A DNA stretch of 64,000 bases, from NCBI GenBank assembly GCA_039931615.1, contig JBDTRR010000002.1, forward strand, positions 156,315 through 220,314. Direction: 5' to 3'. Made by a program: the position numbers and the translations under genes. Position 1 is the stretch's first letter, and the number at the start of each line of letters is the position of its first letter. This stretch comes from JAHFUI01 sp039931615. Its GTDB lineage: Bacteria > Acidobacteriota > Vicinamibacteria > Vicinamibacterales > CAVVIG01. The notes under the pieces were generated by a model. That model was not told where the DNA came from, did no database searches, and was given only the letters and a program-made list of their open reading frames with translations. Below, piece after piece: positions 8,986 through 18,053 of this stretch.

Positions 8986-10653
8986 TCATCGCACGAGCTC
9001 CCAGATCTGGATGTTCCTGATCTGTCCGACCGGAGACAGCTGCAGATGCTGCAGCGGCGCGGCAAAGGCCGCCGTGAAACGGTCCTGTTCGCTGCCCTCG
9101 AGCACGACGTAGATCGGATGCCCGCGCCCGGCGAGAGCCGTCATCGCGGGTGCGAAGTCCTCGGCTCGAAGAAGATCCCAGCGCAGCGTCATCCGATCGC
9201 CGTAGTGCCGGATCGAACCGCTGTGCTGCGCGGCCAGGACGATGGCATTGGCTGGCGATCGCTCGCGAACTCGAGCGGCAACCAGCGGATACCGCAGCTC
9301 GGCCTCGCTCAGCCCGGGCACACCTTCGCGGCGCAGGAAGCGCTCGCACTCAACCGCCGGAACAATCGCGCAGGCCGCGACGATGACTCCGGCGATCGCG
9401 GGGGAGCCAAGACGCCCGGCCATCCAGGTCAGCCCGCCCGCGGCGGCGACCGACAGCAGCACCATCGCCGGCATCAGAAACCGCAGCGTCTCCCAGTGAT
9501 CGAACTCGAAGTACAGCACGTAGGGAACGGCGCTGGCGATCAAGGTCGCGATGGCGAGGGTCAACGGCGTGCGTGGACGCGCGGCCCAGGCGGCGAGCAG
9601 ACCCGCGAACCAGACCAGCGAGTGGATCGTCCACATCGCGCCAGCATAGATCTCGAGGTTGTGCCCCACACCGGCGCCGCCGTAGATCATCGCCAGCGGC
9701 CCATAGCCGCTCGCCAGCGGGCTGCCGAAGAGCCGCCATTGCAGCAATGCCTGCGCGGCGACGAATGGCAGCAGGCCGGCGATGAACAGCATCCCATGCC
9801 AGGGCCGCCGGTCGCGCGGCGACACGGCGAAACAGAACAGCACGACGATGGCGCCCACACCGCCGGGACGAATCAGGAACGAGGCGCCGGCCGCGAGTCC
9901 CGCCGCCAGGGTCCGCCGCGGCGCGGCGGCCAGGCACCACACCGCCAACACCGCGAACATCGTCGCCGGCACATCGCTCATCGGCTGCTTCGCGTAGGTG
10001 ACGACCAGGGCGTCCGACGCGACCAGCGCGGCGGCCAGCCAGCCAGCGCGCCAGCCGTACCAGGTCGCGGCAAGCCGTCCCGCGATCACGACGAGCCCGC
10101 CGCCGCAGACGACGGGAACCAGGTAGGGCCCGATCGAGCCGGCGAGCAGTGTTGCGAGCGCCATCAACACCGGCAGTCCGAGCGGATAGACCGGTGCGAT
10201 CCCGCGCCGATCGGCAGCCGCCACGTAACCCAATGGCGCGGCGACACTGAGCGGATTCTCCACCGGCAGCCACGACGCGATCGGCTGCGGCTGGATCAGT
10301 TGTCCGCGGCGAATCAGCTCACTGGCGCTGACGTAGCCGTAGCTGTCCGATCCGCCGCAGATGGCCGTCAGGTGCACGATGCCGTAGCCAGTCGCACTCA
10401 GGATGGTGGCGAGGATCGCGATATGGGCGGGACGCCAGGCGGCGGCATCGGAGTCGCGGCCCTCGCGCCGGCCGGCACGTCTTCCCCACCACACATGAAT
10501 GACGGCCAGCACGGCGGTCGCCACCAGTGGACGCACCCAATCGTGCAACTGGATGGCGAGGCCGAAGAAATTGACGCTGAATCCGGAAGAGGTCGCGAGC
10601 ACCGCGGTGAGGGCGAGGCCACACGCGATGACCGTGTCGAGCAGACGGATCAA
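8986..10653 (-). CDS. Polytopic membrane protein, GT39/ArnT-like (function unknown)
   Basis: This hydrophobic protein of about 555 residues has ten or more transmembrane helices. The first extracytoplasmic loop contains CGGSDSYGYVSASELIRRG and later PVYPLGLPVLMA, a layout shared with PMT/ArnT-like glycosyltransferases and their uncharacterised relatives. A soluble tail of about 100 residues follows the last helix. The start is uncertain: no ATG fits, and TTG 10653, six bases after the upstream stop codon, would give a protein beginning directly with the first membrane helix; CTG alternatives exist. It is the last gene of the minus-strand operon that begins with the DUF1592 cytochrome, so its product may build or modify an envelope component used by the exported proteins. 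Confidence 0.6.
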   Translation of the reverse strand: MIRLLDTVIACGLALTAVLATSSGFSVNFFGLAIQLHDWVRPLVATAVLAVIHVWWGRRAGRREGRDSDAAAWRPAHIAILATILSATGYGIVHLTAICGGSDSYGYVSASELIRRGQLIQPQPIASWLPVENPLSVAAPLGYVAAADRRGIAPVYPLGLPVLMALATLLAGSIGPYLVPVVCGGGLVVIAGRLAATWYGWRAGWLAAALVASDALVVTYAKQPMSDVPATMFAVLAVWCLAAAPRRTLAAGLAAGASFLIRPGGVGAIVVLFCFAVSPRDRRPWHGMLFIAGLLPFVAAQALLQWRLFGSPLASGYGPLAMIYGGAGVGHNLEIYAGAMWTIHSLVWFAGLLAAWAARPRTPLTLAIATLIASAVPYVLYFEFDHWETLRFLMPAMVLLSVAAAGGLTWMAGRLGSPAIAGVIVAACAIVPAVECERFLRREGVPGLSEAELRYPLVAARVRERSPANAIVLAAQHSGSIRHYGDRMTLRWDLLRAEDFAPAMTALAGRGHPIYVVLEGSEQDRFTAAFAAPLQHLQLSPVGQIRNIQIWELVR

Positions 10654-10658
10654 GCGCC

Positions 10659-11735
10659 TCAGTCCGGCACGTACGCGATCATCATGCTCCGCAGGGCGCC
10701 GTAGAGAAAGACGGACGGATCGCCGAATTCCGCCTGGTATGGCTTGAGCGGGTTTCGTTCGACGGCGTCTTCGGGACCGAGTCCCATGTTCATGTAGCCA
10801 ATCATGGTCTCGAAGAGCGTCCGATACATGTCGCGGTGGCGCACGATCTCGCTGCCTGTCATCACGCGGCCAAGGGCGGGCACGACGCGCGTGTCGGGTT
10901 TGACCACTCCGGCGAGCCGTTCGAGCGCGCGGACGCGGCCGCCCAGCCAGGCGCCGTTGCGGTAGTCGAGCAGGGGCCATTCCTCCGCGGACACGACGCC
11001 GCCGGCGACGAGCAGGTTGGTCGTTGGAAAATAGACGTAGATGTCGCCGTCGGTGTGGGCCGCGGGCAGATAGCCGTAGTCGACCGTCTGACCGCCAAAC
11101 TCCAGCGAGCCGTCACCGCGTGTGGTCTTGTTCGGCCGGGCCGCTTCGGGCAGCGGGGGCCGGCGGCCGGTGAAGGTCACCGAATAGACGGTGTTGCTCA
11201 GGGCCATCCGCGTCTTCTCGTGGGCGAAGATGACGCCGCCGCCACGACCGACCGCTTCGTTGGCGCCGGTCTGCTCGGGATGCCAGTGCGTGTTGATCAG
11301 CGTGTGGATGCGACTGCCGCCGGTCGCGGTCCTGACGGCCGCCAGCAGCGGCTCGGCATTGGCCGCCAGGCCGCCATCGATCAGCAACACCTCGCCTGCC
11401 GGAGCGCCCTGCCCTTCCTTTGGGTCCACGCCGGGCATCGCGATGACGTTGCATCCGGCACCCTGGAGCAGGGTCAGGCCGCCCAGATCGACGGTCGAGA
11501 TGCGTGCGGAGACCTGTTGTCCAGCCGCGACGGCAAACAGCGGCGCGGCAGTCCCGGCGGCAAACGCACCGCCGAGCGTGGCCGCCCCAGCCTGCAGAAA
11601 GCGTCGCCGCGAGACGCAGCCAGGCCGTTCCGTCCCACGATCTTCCAGCGCTGTCCACTGGCCGGGCGGCAGGAGCGTCCTGGCGTCCGCGGCGCGCCGA
11701 GCCTCAATCCGACTTGGGTTTGTAGATCGGCTCAT
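10659..11735 (-). CDS. Tat-exported metallo-beta-lactamase-fold hydrolase
   Basis: This 358-residue protein starts at ATG 11735 and overlaps the ankyrin gene by 32 nt, so translational coupling is likely. Near residue 42 is a twin-arginine motif (SRRRFLQAGAATLGG) followed by a hydrophobic stretch. The metal-binding motif is NTHWHPEQTGAN, in which the usual HxHxDH is HWHPEQ, with Glu for Asp. HTDGDIYVYFP supplies a further His/Asp pair seen in exported members of the fold. The family hydrolyses esters, lactones, thioesters or lactams at a di-zinc site, and the Glu/Gln change may alter the second metal. It is the fourth gene of the secreted operon. Confidence 0.8.
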   Translation of the reverse strand: MSRSTNPSRIEARRAADARTLLPPGQWTALEDRGTERPGCVSRRRFLQAGAATLGGAFAAGTAAPLFAVAAGQQVSARISTVDLGGLTLLQGAGCNVIAMPGVDPKEGQGAPAGEVLLIDGGLAANAEPLLAAVRTATGGSRIHTLINTHWHPEQTGANEAVGRGGGVIFAHEKTRMALSNTVYSVTFTGRRPPLPEAARPNKTTRGDGSLEFGGQTVDYGYLPAAHTDGDIYVYFPTTNLLVAGGVVSAEEWPLLDYRNGAWLGGRVRALERLAGVVKPDTRVVPALGRVMTGSEIVRHRDMYRTLFETMIGYMNMGLGPEDAVERNPLKPYQAEFGDPSVFLYGALRSMMIAYVPD

Positions 11736-13275
11736 GAACCTGCGACTCACCCAGAGGCCAGATGTCCGCCCAGACGCCCTGGGGCGGGCCCAGGACCGGC
11801 CACACGGGCGGGTGATCCTTCAATTTGGTTGCGCCCAGCTCGCGGAGAAGCGCCGCCTCTTCCTTCAACAGAGGAGTCTGCAACGCCATGAACGGCATGA
11901 AGCCTCGCGACTGCGTATAGTCGAGGGCCGTGAGCCCGTCCTGATCGGTGGCGTCCAGGTCGATGCCGTAGGAAGCGAGCGCCTTGATGACCTCCTTGTA
12001 GCGTTTGCGGACGGCGAAGTGCAGCGCCGTGCCACCCCGAACCTCCTCCTCGTGGTTGACCAGCGCCACGACATTGACGTCCGACCCCGCCTGCTGCAGG
12101 ACGCGGATCAGTTCGAGCGCCTGCGGCTCTGAAGCGCGGCCCGCGAGCACCGCATGGATCGGCGTCTGCCGGTCCGCCAGGTTGAGCGTGGCATCGGCGC
12201 CATGTTCCAGCAACAGCTTGACGACCTCGAGATCGCCGTTGTTGGCGGCACGGATCAGTGGCGTGGCGCCCCGTGTATTGGTCGCGCCGCGCGCGTTCGC
12301 CGGCTTGAAGAACAGCTGCATGTCCGGATTGGCGCCGTGCTCGATCAGCGCCTTGACGACCGCCAGGCCGGTGGTCCGGTTCGGCGGATCGATGGAGGCC
12401 CGCCCGCCGTCGGTCCGATTGTGCAGGTCGACCGCCGTGAACAGCGGGGATTCGCCATAGATGTCCCACTGATTGACATCGGCGCCGGCCATGATCAGGT
12501 GCCGGGCGAGATCCCAGTTGACGTTCATGATCGCCACCAGCAGCGGCGAGACGCCCTCGGGATCCTGCAGGTCGATGTCCGCGCCCTTCTCGAGCAGCAC
12601 CGTGACGCACGCCACGCAGTTCTCGCGCGCGGCATAGAGCAGCGGCGTCAAGCCGCCGCTGTCCAGGCTCTTGGGACGCCCCTCGGCGGTCACATGGCGC
12701 TGGTAGTTGCGATCGATGGAACGGGCGTTGACATCGGCGCCCCTGGCGATCAGGAGCCGCATCATCTCGGGATGCCGGCGCGCCGACGCCCACATCAGCG
12801 CGGTCTGTCCGCCCCACTTTTCCCGGGCATCGACGGTGGCGCCGTGGTTCAGCAGCAGTTGTGCGGCCGCCACGTTGCCCGTTCTCGCGACCGCCAACAG
12901 CGCGGTCTGGCCATCGGGATTGGGCGAGTCGGCATTCGCGCCCGCTTCGAGCAGCACCTTCAGCATCTCGGCACTGCCGACTTCGGCGGCGAGGCTCATC
13001 GGCGTCGCGCCGTAGTTGTTGGCGAGCGACACGTCGGCGCCGGCGCGCAGGAGACGCGTGACCTCGGCGAGGTCCCCCGCGTAGACCGCCCACTGCAGCG
13101 GCGTGCTGCCATCGGGACGGCGATGGTTGACGTCCTCTTTCTGGCGGGCCGGATCGCGGCTGGTGGCCAGGGCGCGCGGCGACGCCGCCTGGGCGCCAGC
13201 CGCGGCGCCGGGCAGGAGCGCCACCAGCGCCACGCCCGCGACGACGGTTCGAACCAGGATCTGACAGCCCTTCAT
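11704..13275 (-). CDS. Secreted ankyrin-repeat protein
   Basis: This 523-residue protein starts at ATG 13275, one base after the stop codon of the DUF1552 gene. Residues 1-30 form a Sec signal peptide (VVAGVALVALLPGAAAGAQA). From about residue 50 to 470 it is a chain of ten or more 33-residue ankyrin repeats, with recurring G.TPL..A...G....V..LL..GAD units such as RRPDGSTPLQWAVYAGD. Ankyrin repeats normally bind proteins. In an exported bacterial protein they suggest a periplasmic scaffold or inhibitor, for example for the DUF1552 or cytochrome partners. The last 50 residues (WPVLGPPQGVWADIWPLG) are not ankyrin. The gene is tightly embedded in the five-gene operon. Confidence 0.9.
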   Translation of the reverse strand: MKGCQILVRTVVAGVALVALLPGAAAGAQAASPRALATSRDPARQKEDVNHRRPDGSTPLQWAVYAGDLAEVTRLLRAGADVSLANNYGATPMSLAAEVGSAEMLKVLLEAGANADSPNPDGQTALLAVARTGNVAAAQLLLNHGATVDAREKWGGQTALMWASARRHPEMMRLLIARGADVNARSIDRNYQRHVTAEGRPKSLDSGGLTPLLYAARENCVACVTVLLEKGADIDLQDPEGVSPLLVAIMNVNWDLARHLIMAGADVNQWDIYGESPLFTAVDLHNRTDGGRASIDPPNRTTGLAVVKALIEHGANPDMQLFFKPANARGATNTRGATPLIRAANNGDLEVVKLLLEHGADATLNLADRQTPIHAVLAGRASEPQALELIRVLQQAGSDVNVVALVNHEEEVRGGTALHFAVRKRYKEVIKALASYGIDLDATDQDGLTALDYTQSRGFMPFMALQTPLLKEEAALLRELGATKLKDHPPVWPVLGPPQGVWADIWPLGESQVHEPIYKPKSD

Positions 13276-13276
13276 G

Positions 13277-14560
13277 TCACACGTCCGAGAGGGCGCCGGT
13301 GTTGTCGGCGAAGCTCTTGATCTCTTCGGCCGGCACGCCGGCACGGTCCAGCATCGTCACCAGGATGTTCGCGTGCGGGGTGTCCTGCTTGTAATGCAGG
13401 TGCTGGTTGCCCTTGACGCCGCCGCCACGGCCGATCAACGCCTGCGGCAGCGGATCGTTGTTATGAGCGTCGCTGTTCGCCATGTTGCTCCCGAACAGGA
13501 TGATCGAATGGTCGAGCACCGATCCGTCGCCGTCGGGCGTCTCGCTGAGGCGCTGGACGAACTTCGCGAACATGGCGGTGTGGTAGTTCTGGATCAGCCT
13601 CAGGTTCGCGACGCGGTCCGGGAACCCGCCCCAGTGGGAAGTCGGGTGGAAGGCTTCATGGACTCCCAGGTTCGGGTAGGTCCGCATGCTCGCTTCCTCG
13701 ACCATCTTCATCGTCGCCACTCGGGTCCGATTGGTCTGCCAGGCCAAGGCGATCATCGCGAACTGGATGTCGAGGAGCTCCCCGAAATCCTCCGGCGGAC
13801 CGAGCGGCGCGCCCGGCAGATCGACCAGCGTCCTGGCGTTTTCCTCGAGCTTCTGTACCCGGCTCTCGATCTCGCGGACCGAGTCCAGGTAGTCGCTGAC
13901 CCGGGCACGGTCACCGGCGTCGAGCGTCCGATTCAGGCTGGCGGTCGATTCCCTGACGTAGTCGAGCAGGCTGCTCGTCGTGTTCAGGATGGCTTCGCGT
14001 TCCTGCTTCGTATCGCCCTGGCCGAACATGCCGTAGAACACCTTCCGCGGATTGCTTTCCATCGGCAGCGGCTGACCCGGCGTTCGAAATGAGATCATGC
14101 CGCCCGCCTCACCGCACAGTTCCAGCGACGGCAGCGACGTGTCCTTGCCCAGGTGCCGCGCGGCGATCTGGTCGACCGTCACCCCGACTCCGGTCTTCGC
14201 GTTGCGCAGGCGGGGGCTGACGCAACTCAGCCAGGTTTCCTCGATGATGCCGTGCGGGCTGGAGCTCTCCCCGCCCTTGTTGCGGAGACCGCTGACGACG
14301 GTCACGTGGTCGCGCAGCGGTTCCAGCGGCTTGAGGATGAAGGGAAACTCGAAATCGCGGCCGGTCCGGGTCGGCGTCCATTCGTCCTGAAGCGCACCGT
14401 GCGGGAAGTAGACGAAGCCCAGACGCGGGCTGGCGGCAGCGGCGGTCTGCGCCAGCGCCGTTCGTGCCGGGATCATCGCATCCAGCAGCGGCAGCGCGAT
14501 CGTGGCCCCGGCGCCTTTGAGGACGGTACGCCGCGACAGATGCTTTCGACTCAGGAACAT
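13277..14560 (-). CDS. DUF1552 domain protein, Tat-exported
   Basis: This 427-residue protein starts at ATG 14560 with GGAGG 10 nt upstream. The N-terminus has a twin-arginine signal (LSRRTVLKGAGATIALPLL). The mature part shows family hallmarks: RLGFVYFPHGA, SGLRNKGGESSSPHG, FGSNMANSDAHNNDPLP near the C-terminus and a closing GDGSVLDHSIILFGS. The domain resembles exported alkaline-phosphatase-fold proteins and almost always sits next to a DUF1592-type cytochrome, as here, 34 nt downstream of it. Its biochemical role is not established. A redox or sulfatase-like job on an extracytoplasmic substrate is inference only. Confidence 0.9.
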   Translation of the reverse strand: MFLSRKHLSRRTVLKGAGATIALPLLDAMIPARTALAQTAAAASPRLGFVYFPHGALQDEWTPTRTGRDFEFPFILKPLEPLRDHVTVVSGLRNKGGESSSPHGIIEETWLSCVSPRLRNAKTGVGVTVDQIAARHLGKDTSLPSLELCGEAGGMISFRTPGQPLPMESNPRKVFYGMFGQGDTKQEREAILNTTSSLLDYVRESTASLNRTLDAGDRARVSDYLDSVREIESRVQKLEENARTLVDLPGAPLGPPEDFGELLDIQFAMIALAWQTNRTRVATMKMVEEASMRTYPNLGVHEAFHPTSHWGGFPDRVANLRLIQNYHTAMFAKFVQRLSETPDGDGSVLDHSIILFGSNMANSDAHNNDPLPQALIGRGGGVKGNQHLHYKQDTPHANILVTMLDRAGVPAEEIKSFADNTGALSDV

Positions 14561-14594
14561 GGTTGGAGTCCTCCAGTCCGGATTGACGCGGCCT

Positions 14595-17177
14595 TCACGG
14601 ACGTCCGGTCGGCCCCGCCGTCGCTTGCGCTGACGCGGGCGTGGGCGAAGGCGGGTCGGATTCCCTCTTGCGGAAGGCATCGCTCGAGATGACGCCGAGC
14701 ACGATTGACTTGAAACGGAAATCGTCGGCCGCCGCCTGACGGACGATGCGGCGAACCGTCGGCATGTCGCGATAGTCGAGGCTTCGACCCAGGGCGTAGG
14801 TCAACAGGTTTTCCGTCAGGGCCTGAACGAATTGATGATCAGTGCGGGCGACGAGCGACCGGCGCAGATCGTCGGGCCCGGTGAGCGGCGTCCCATCCGG
14901 CAGCTGACCCACCGTATCGATCGGCGTCAGGGTGTCCGGATCGTTGGCGCGGTATTGCCCCACGGCGTTGAAATTCTCCAGCGCGAACCCGAGCGGGTCC
15001 ATCACGCCGTGGCAGGCGAAGCAGGTCGGGTTCGCCCGGTGCTGCTCCAGTCTGGCCCGCAGGGTCTTGGCCGGCTGACCGCGCTTGTTTTCCGGCAGCG
15101 ACGGCACGTTGAGCGGGGGGTCGGACGGTGGCGTGCCGAGCAGGCGGTCGAGAATCCAGGCGCCACGCAGCACGGGCGAGGTGCGATTGGGATACGCGGT
15201 CAACATCAGGATCGCGCCCTTTCCCAGCAGGCCGTGGCGCGCCTTGTCCTCGAGCGTGACTCGACGGAAGTGACTGCCCTTGACCGTTTCGATGCCATAG
15301 TGCATCGCCAGCCGCTCGTTGAGGAAGGTGTAGTCCGCCGTCAGCAGCTCCATCACACTGCGATCGCTGCGCAGGACGCTGTCGATGAACAGCCGCAGCT
15401 CTTCCTTCAACACCGCGCGGGGATCCAGCAGGCCGCTGGCGTGGGGAAACTGGCCCCGGTCCGGGGTGATCTCGTCCAGTTTGGCGAGATGCAGCCACTG
15501 GAACCCGAAATCGTCGCTCAGCGATCGGGCCCGCGGGTCGGCCAGCATCCGGCTGACCTGTCCGGCCAGGACGTCGGGAAGATGGAGGCGTGATTCGGTG
15601 GCGACCTTGAGGAGCGCCTCATCCGGCAGACTGCTCCACAGGAAGAAGGACAGCCGCGACGCCAACTCCAGATCGCTCAGCGTGCGGGTGCCACCGGCCG
15701 CATCGCCGGATTCCGCCCGATAGAGGAAATGCGGGCTCGCCAGGATCGCGCTGAGCGCGTCGCGGATGCCGTCTTCGAAGCCGGCCGTGGCGCGTCCGGA
15801 CTTGTAGAACGCCATCAGGAGATTGAGGTCCTGGTCCACGACCGGGCGGCGGAAGGCGCGACGTGCGAGGTTCTCGACGATCTTTCGCGCGCAGCCCATG
15901 TCGCTGGAATCCGTGGTCGCGGCCTGCCGCGCCGCGTCCAGCGCTGCTTGTCGGGTCGCCTCGCGACCCGACGTAGCGGAGGCGGGCTGGCAGATGAAGA
16001 TCTTGCCGCGGCTGGCCGACTGGCTCATGCCGGTGACCGAGAGCGGTCCGCGAATCTGCAAGGCATGCGCGGCCTGGATCCGCTCCTGGCCGCCGGTCAG
16101 CGCAACGGTGCGCGTCCGCTCGTCGCTTTCGGCATAGCTGCGCTGCACGAAGGTGATCGCCAGCTTGTGCTGCCCGGCCGTGGCGCGAAACCGGATCTTC
16201 CGCAGCCGTCCGTTGATTTCCTCGACCGCGGGATCCAGGCGCTGGTCGATCGCCTTGTGGTCGGCGTCGCCGCCGATCGTGGTGCGATGGAACTCCGTGC
16301 CGTCCAGCAGCGCGATCACGGTGTTCTCGAATTCCATCCGCGGCACTTCCCGCGCCAGCGCCATATCCCCGATCGTCAGCTCGTAGTCGCCGTCGGCCGG
16401 GAAATTGTGCTCGACGATGAAGCCGCCGCGGGTGCCGAACGGCATGCCTTCGAGATGTTCCTGCTGGCGTCCGGTGCCGGGCGCGCCGGCCGGCGGGAGG
16501 GAAATCACCATGTTGGCGACGTCGCCGTAGGTGGTCGTTTCGGCAGGAGCCTTGGGATTGCCGACCGCCTCGAGTGCGACCGCCCGCGCGGCCGAAATGT
16601 ACTGGTCGATGAAATTGGGCGAGACCTGGAGGGCCTCGGCGTTGTTGTCGAAGTGGCCCTTGACGTTGTCGTCCGGCAGCAAGGTCCTGGCGTCGACATT
16701 CAACCCGAGCAGATCGCGAATCGCGTTCGCGTACTCTCTGCGGTTGAGGCGGCGCAATGGCACACGTCCGGGTTTGCCAGCCGCACCCCGCGTGTCGATT
16801 TCGTGCTCGAGCCACGCGACCAGTTCCGCCGCGGACTGGCCATCCGGGCGCCGGGCGCCTGCCGGCGGCATCAGACCGCCGCGCAGCTTGCGAATCACCT
16901 TCTCGGCAATCTCGGCGTGCTGATCAACCGCGTCCAGGTTCAATTCGGACAACGCCAGGCCGCCCGATTTCACCCTGTCGCTATGGCAACCCAGACAATA
17001 CCGATCGATCAACGCACGGTGCGAGGCGACCGGCGTCGCACCGGAATTCTGAGCGGCGACGGGCGCCTGGGTTGGACGCGGCGAACCGGCGCGCCCTTCC
17101 GACCCGGTATCGTTGGCCACGACCAGGCAGAGCACAGCCATCGTCGTGATCCCGGTCTTGGCGATTCCACGCATCAT
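14595..17177 (-). CDS. Planctomycete-type c-cytochrome protein (DUF1587/1592/1595/1588/1585)
   Basis: This exported protein of about 860 residues has an N-terminal hydrophobic signal. A single class I heme-binding site, CLGCHSD, lies at residue 61, in the PSCyt-type context SGGLALSELNLD. The DUF1587 block follows (LRRLNRREYANAIRDLLGL), then a jelly-roll region, the DUF1592/1595 core (RLSFFLWSSLPDEALL), the DUF1588 block with a second Cys pair (CFACHGVMDPLGFALENF), and the C-terminal DUF1585 block ending RDMPTVRRIV. The family is annotated as a multi-domain periplasmic cytochrome of unknown substrate. The start is ambiguous among three clustered ATG codons (17192, 17177, 17174). It is the first gene of the five-gene operon. 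Confidence 0.9.
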   Translation of the reverse strand: MMRGIAKTGITTMAVLCLVVANDTGSEGRAGSPRPTQAPVAAQNSGATPVASHRALIDRYCLGCHSDRVKSGGLALSELNLDAVDQHAEIAEKVIRKLRGGLMPPAGARRPDGQSAAELVAWLEHEIDTRGAAGKPGRVPLRRLNRREYANAIRDLLGLNVDARTLLPDDNVKGHFDNNAEALQVSPNFIDQYISAARAVALEAVGNPKAPAETTTYGDVANMVISLPPAGAPGTGRQQEHLEGMPFGTRGGFIVEHNFPADGDYELTIGDMALAREVPRMEFENTVIALLDGTEFHRTTIGGDADHKAIDQRLDPAVEEINGRLRKIRFRATAGQHKLAITFVQRSYAESDERTRTVALTGGQERIQAAHALQIRGPLSVTGMSQSASRGKIFICQPASATSGREATRQAALDAARQAATTDSSDMGCARKIVENLARRAFRRPVVDQDLNLLMAFYKSGRATAGFEDGIRDALSAILASPHFLYRAESGDAAGGTRTLSDLELASRLSFFLWSSLPDEALLKVATESRLHLPDVLAGQVSRMLADPRARSLSDDFGFQWLHLAKLDEITPDRGQFPHASGLLDPRAVLKEELRLFIDSVLRSDRSVMELLTADYTFLNERLAMHYGIETVKGSHFRRVTLEDKARHGLLGKGAILMLTAYPNRTSPVLRGAWILDRLLGTPPSDPPLNVPSLPENKRGQPAKTLRARLEQHRANPTCFACHGVMDPLGFALENFNAVGQYRANDPDTLTPIDTVGQLPDGTPLTGPDDLRRSLVARTDHQFVQALTENLLTYALGRSLDYRDMPTVRRIVRQAAADDFRFKSIVLGVISSDAFRKRESDPPSPTPASAQATAGPTGRP

Positions 17178-17408
17178 GTCGGTCCCATCCAAGAATCCGT
17201 CCGAGTGTATTCGGGGGGACCGCCGTACGCAAGATGAATGTAAGACTCTCTGTTCGTTGCACTTGCAGGTGGGATTGTGGGCGGCGATGGCAGCTGGATC
17301 GGGACGCTCGCATTCCCAGCTTTTCAGTCGGACTACGGGTCAATCCGGCTGAAGCGCTTGAGAAAAATCGAGCGTAGGCAGGCGCCAATTGTTGAGTGTC
17401 GTCGTGCG

Positions 17409-17433
17409 GGCCTTCAGGCCTGCCGTGTCGGCA
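17409..17433. repeat. Double hairpin, REP-like, after the DUF4342 gene
   Basis: There are two adjacent perfect stems: GGCC-TTCA-GGCC (17409-17420) and TGCCG-TGT-CGGCA (17421-17433). The surrounding 17330-17460 also contains loose copies of ATCCGGCTGAAG and GTCGGACTA, the units of the repeat cluster at 27.5 kb. It could serve as a terminator for the gene at 17469, although no T-run follows. The rest of the 17178-17468 gap shows no gene. Confidence 0.45.
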
Positions 17434-17468
17434 GACCTGACGGTCCGCATTACTTCAGACTGATTTCT

Positions 17469-17780
17469 TCACAGTTCGTTCCGGCCTTGCTGCTCGACGG
17501 CTTCCACGACCGCATCAACAGTGGGCGACGCCTCGACCGTGGTCCGTTCGATTTCGATGGTGCAGTCCTTCATCAGGGCGACGATGGCACCGAGTGCGGC
17601 AAGAACCGGCGCCACCACGGCCCCAACGACCCCCGCCGTGAGGGGAAACTCGGCCACCTTGCGACCCTCGTGCTTCACGACCACACGACGGACGTTGCCT
17701 TCGTGAACGATCTGTCTCACCTTCTCGACAACGGTTTCGCCCTCGGCCTTGAACGTCTCCCAAACGGCTTTTGTCGTCAT
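17469..17780 (-). CDS. DUF4342 domain protein
   Basis: This 103-residue protein starts at ATG 17780, preceded by a GGGATGGAG ribosome site. The N-terminal half (MTTKAVWETFKAEGETVVEKVRQIVHEGN) is helical. It is followed by RRVVVKHEGRKVAEFPLTAG, then a hydrophobic glycine/alanine segment (VVGAVVAPVLAALGAIVALM) that probably inserts in or lies along the membrane. This is the standard DUF4342 arrangement, a short family without assigned function that is often found beside stress or envelope genes. The tail is rich in Glu and Val. No functional link with its neighbours is visible. Confidence 0.8.
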   Translation of the reverse strand: MTTKAVWETFKAEGETVVEKVRQIVHEGNVRRVVVKHEGRKVAEFPLTAGVVGAVVAPVLAALGAIVALMKDCTIEIERTTVEASPTVDAVVEAVEQQGRNEL

Positions 17781-18022
17781 GGCATCTCCATCCCTTTTGG
17801 ACGTCGTCCCGGCCGACCGTGTTCCGGTGTCCGACGAATGCCGCCCCTTATGAGACGTCTCCATTTTTGTCGACGACATCCCCACTTACGACAAGCCTGT
17901 CGCTTTTGACCAGACATTCCTGTAGGGTCCTGGATAAGTCTGCCGGCCAGGCTTCAGCGCGCTGAACGCCAACAGACTCTGTCCGTTGGAGTTGTCCACG
18001 AAGCGCCGTCTTCCGGCCGGCT

Positions 18023-18038
18023 TGGCACCCGGGCTGCT
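18023..18038 (+). promoter_or_regulatory. Sigma-54 (-24/-12) promoter upstream of the CHASE kinase
   Basis: TGGCACC, four bases, then CTGCT gives the invariant GG (18024-18025) and GC (18036-18037) separated by exactly 10 nt, as sigma-54 requires. The start site would fall near 18049, only about 5 nt before GTG 18054. The mRNA would then be nearly leaderless, or translation begins at a later GTG (18066). Confidence 0.6.
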
Positions 18039-18053
18039 TAGCACTGCCGTATC

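Noticed and set aside
12154..13320. Long plus-strand reading frame opposite the ankyrin gene
   Set aside because: It is a shadow of the repeat codons. Only the minus strand has a signal peptide, repeats and operon spacing.
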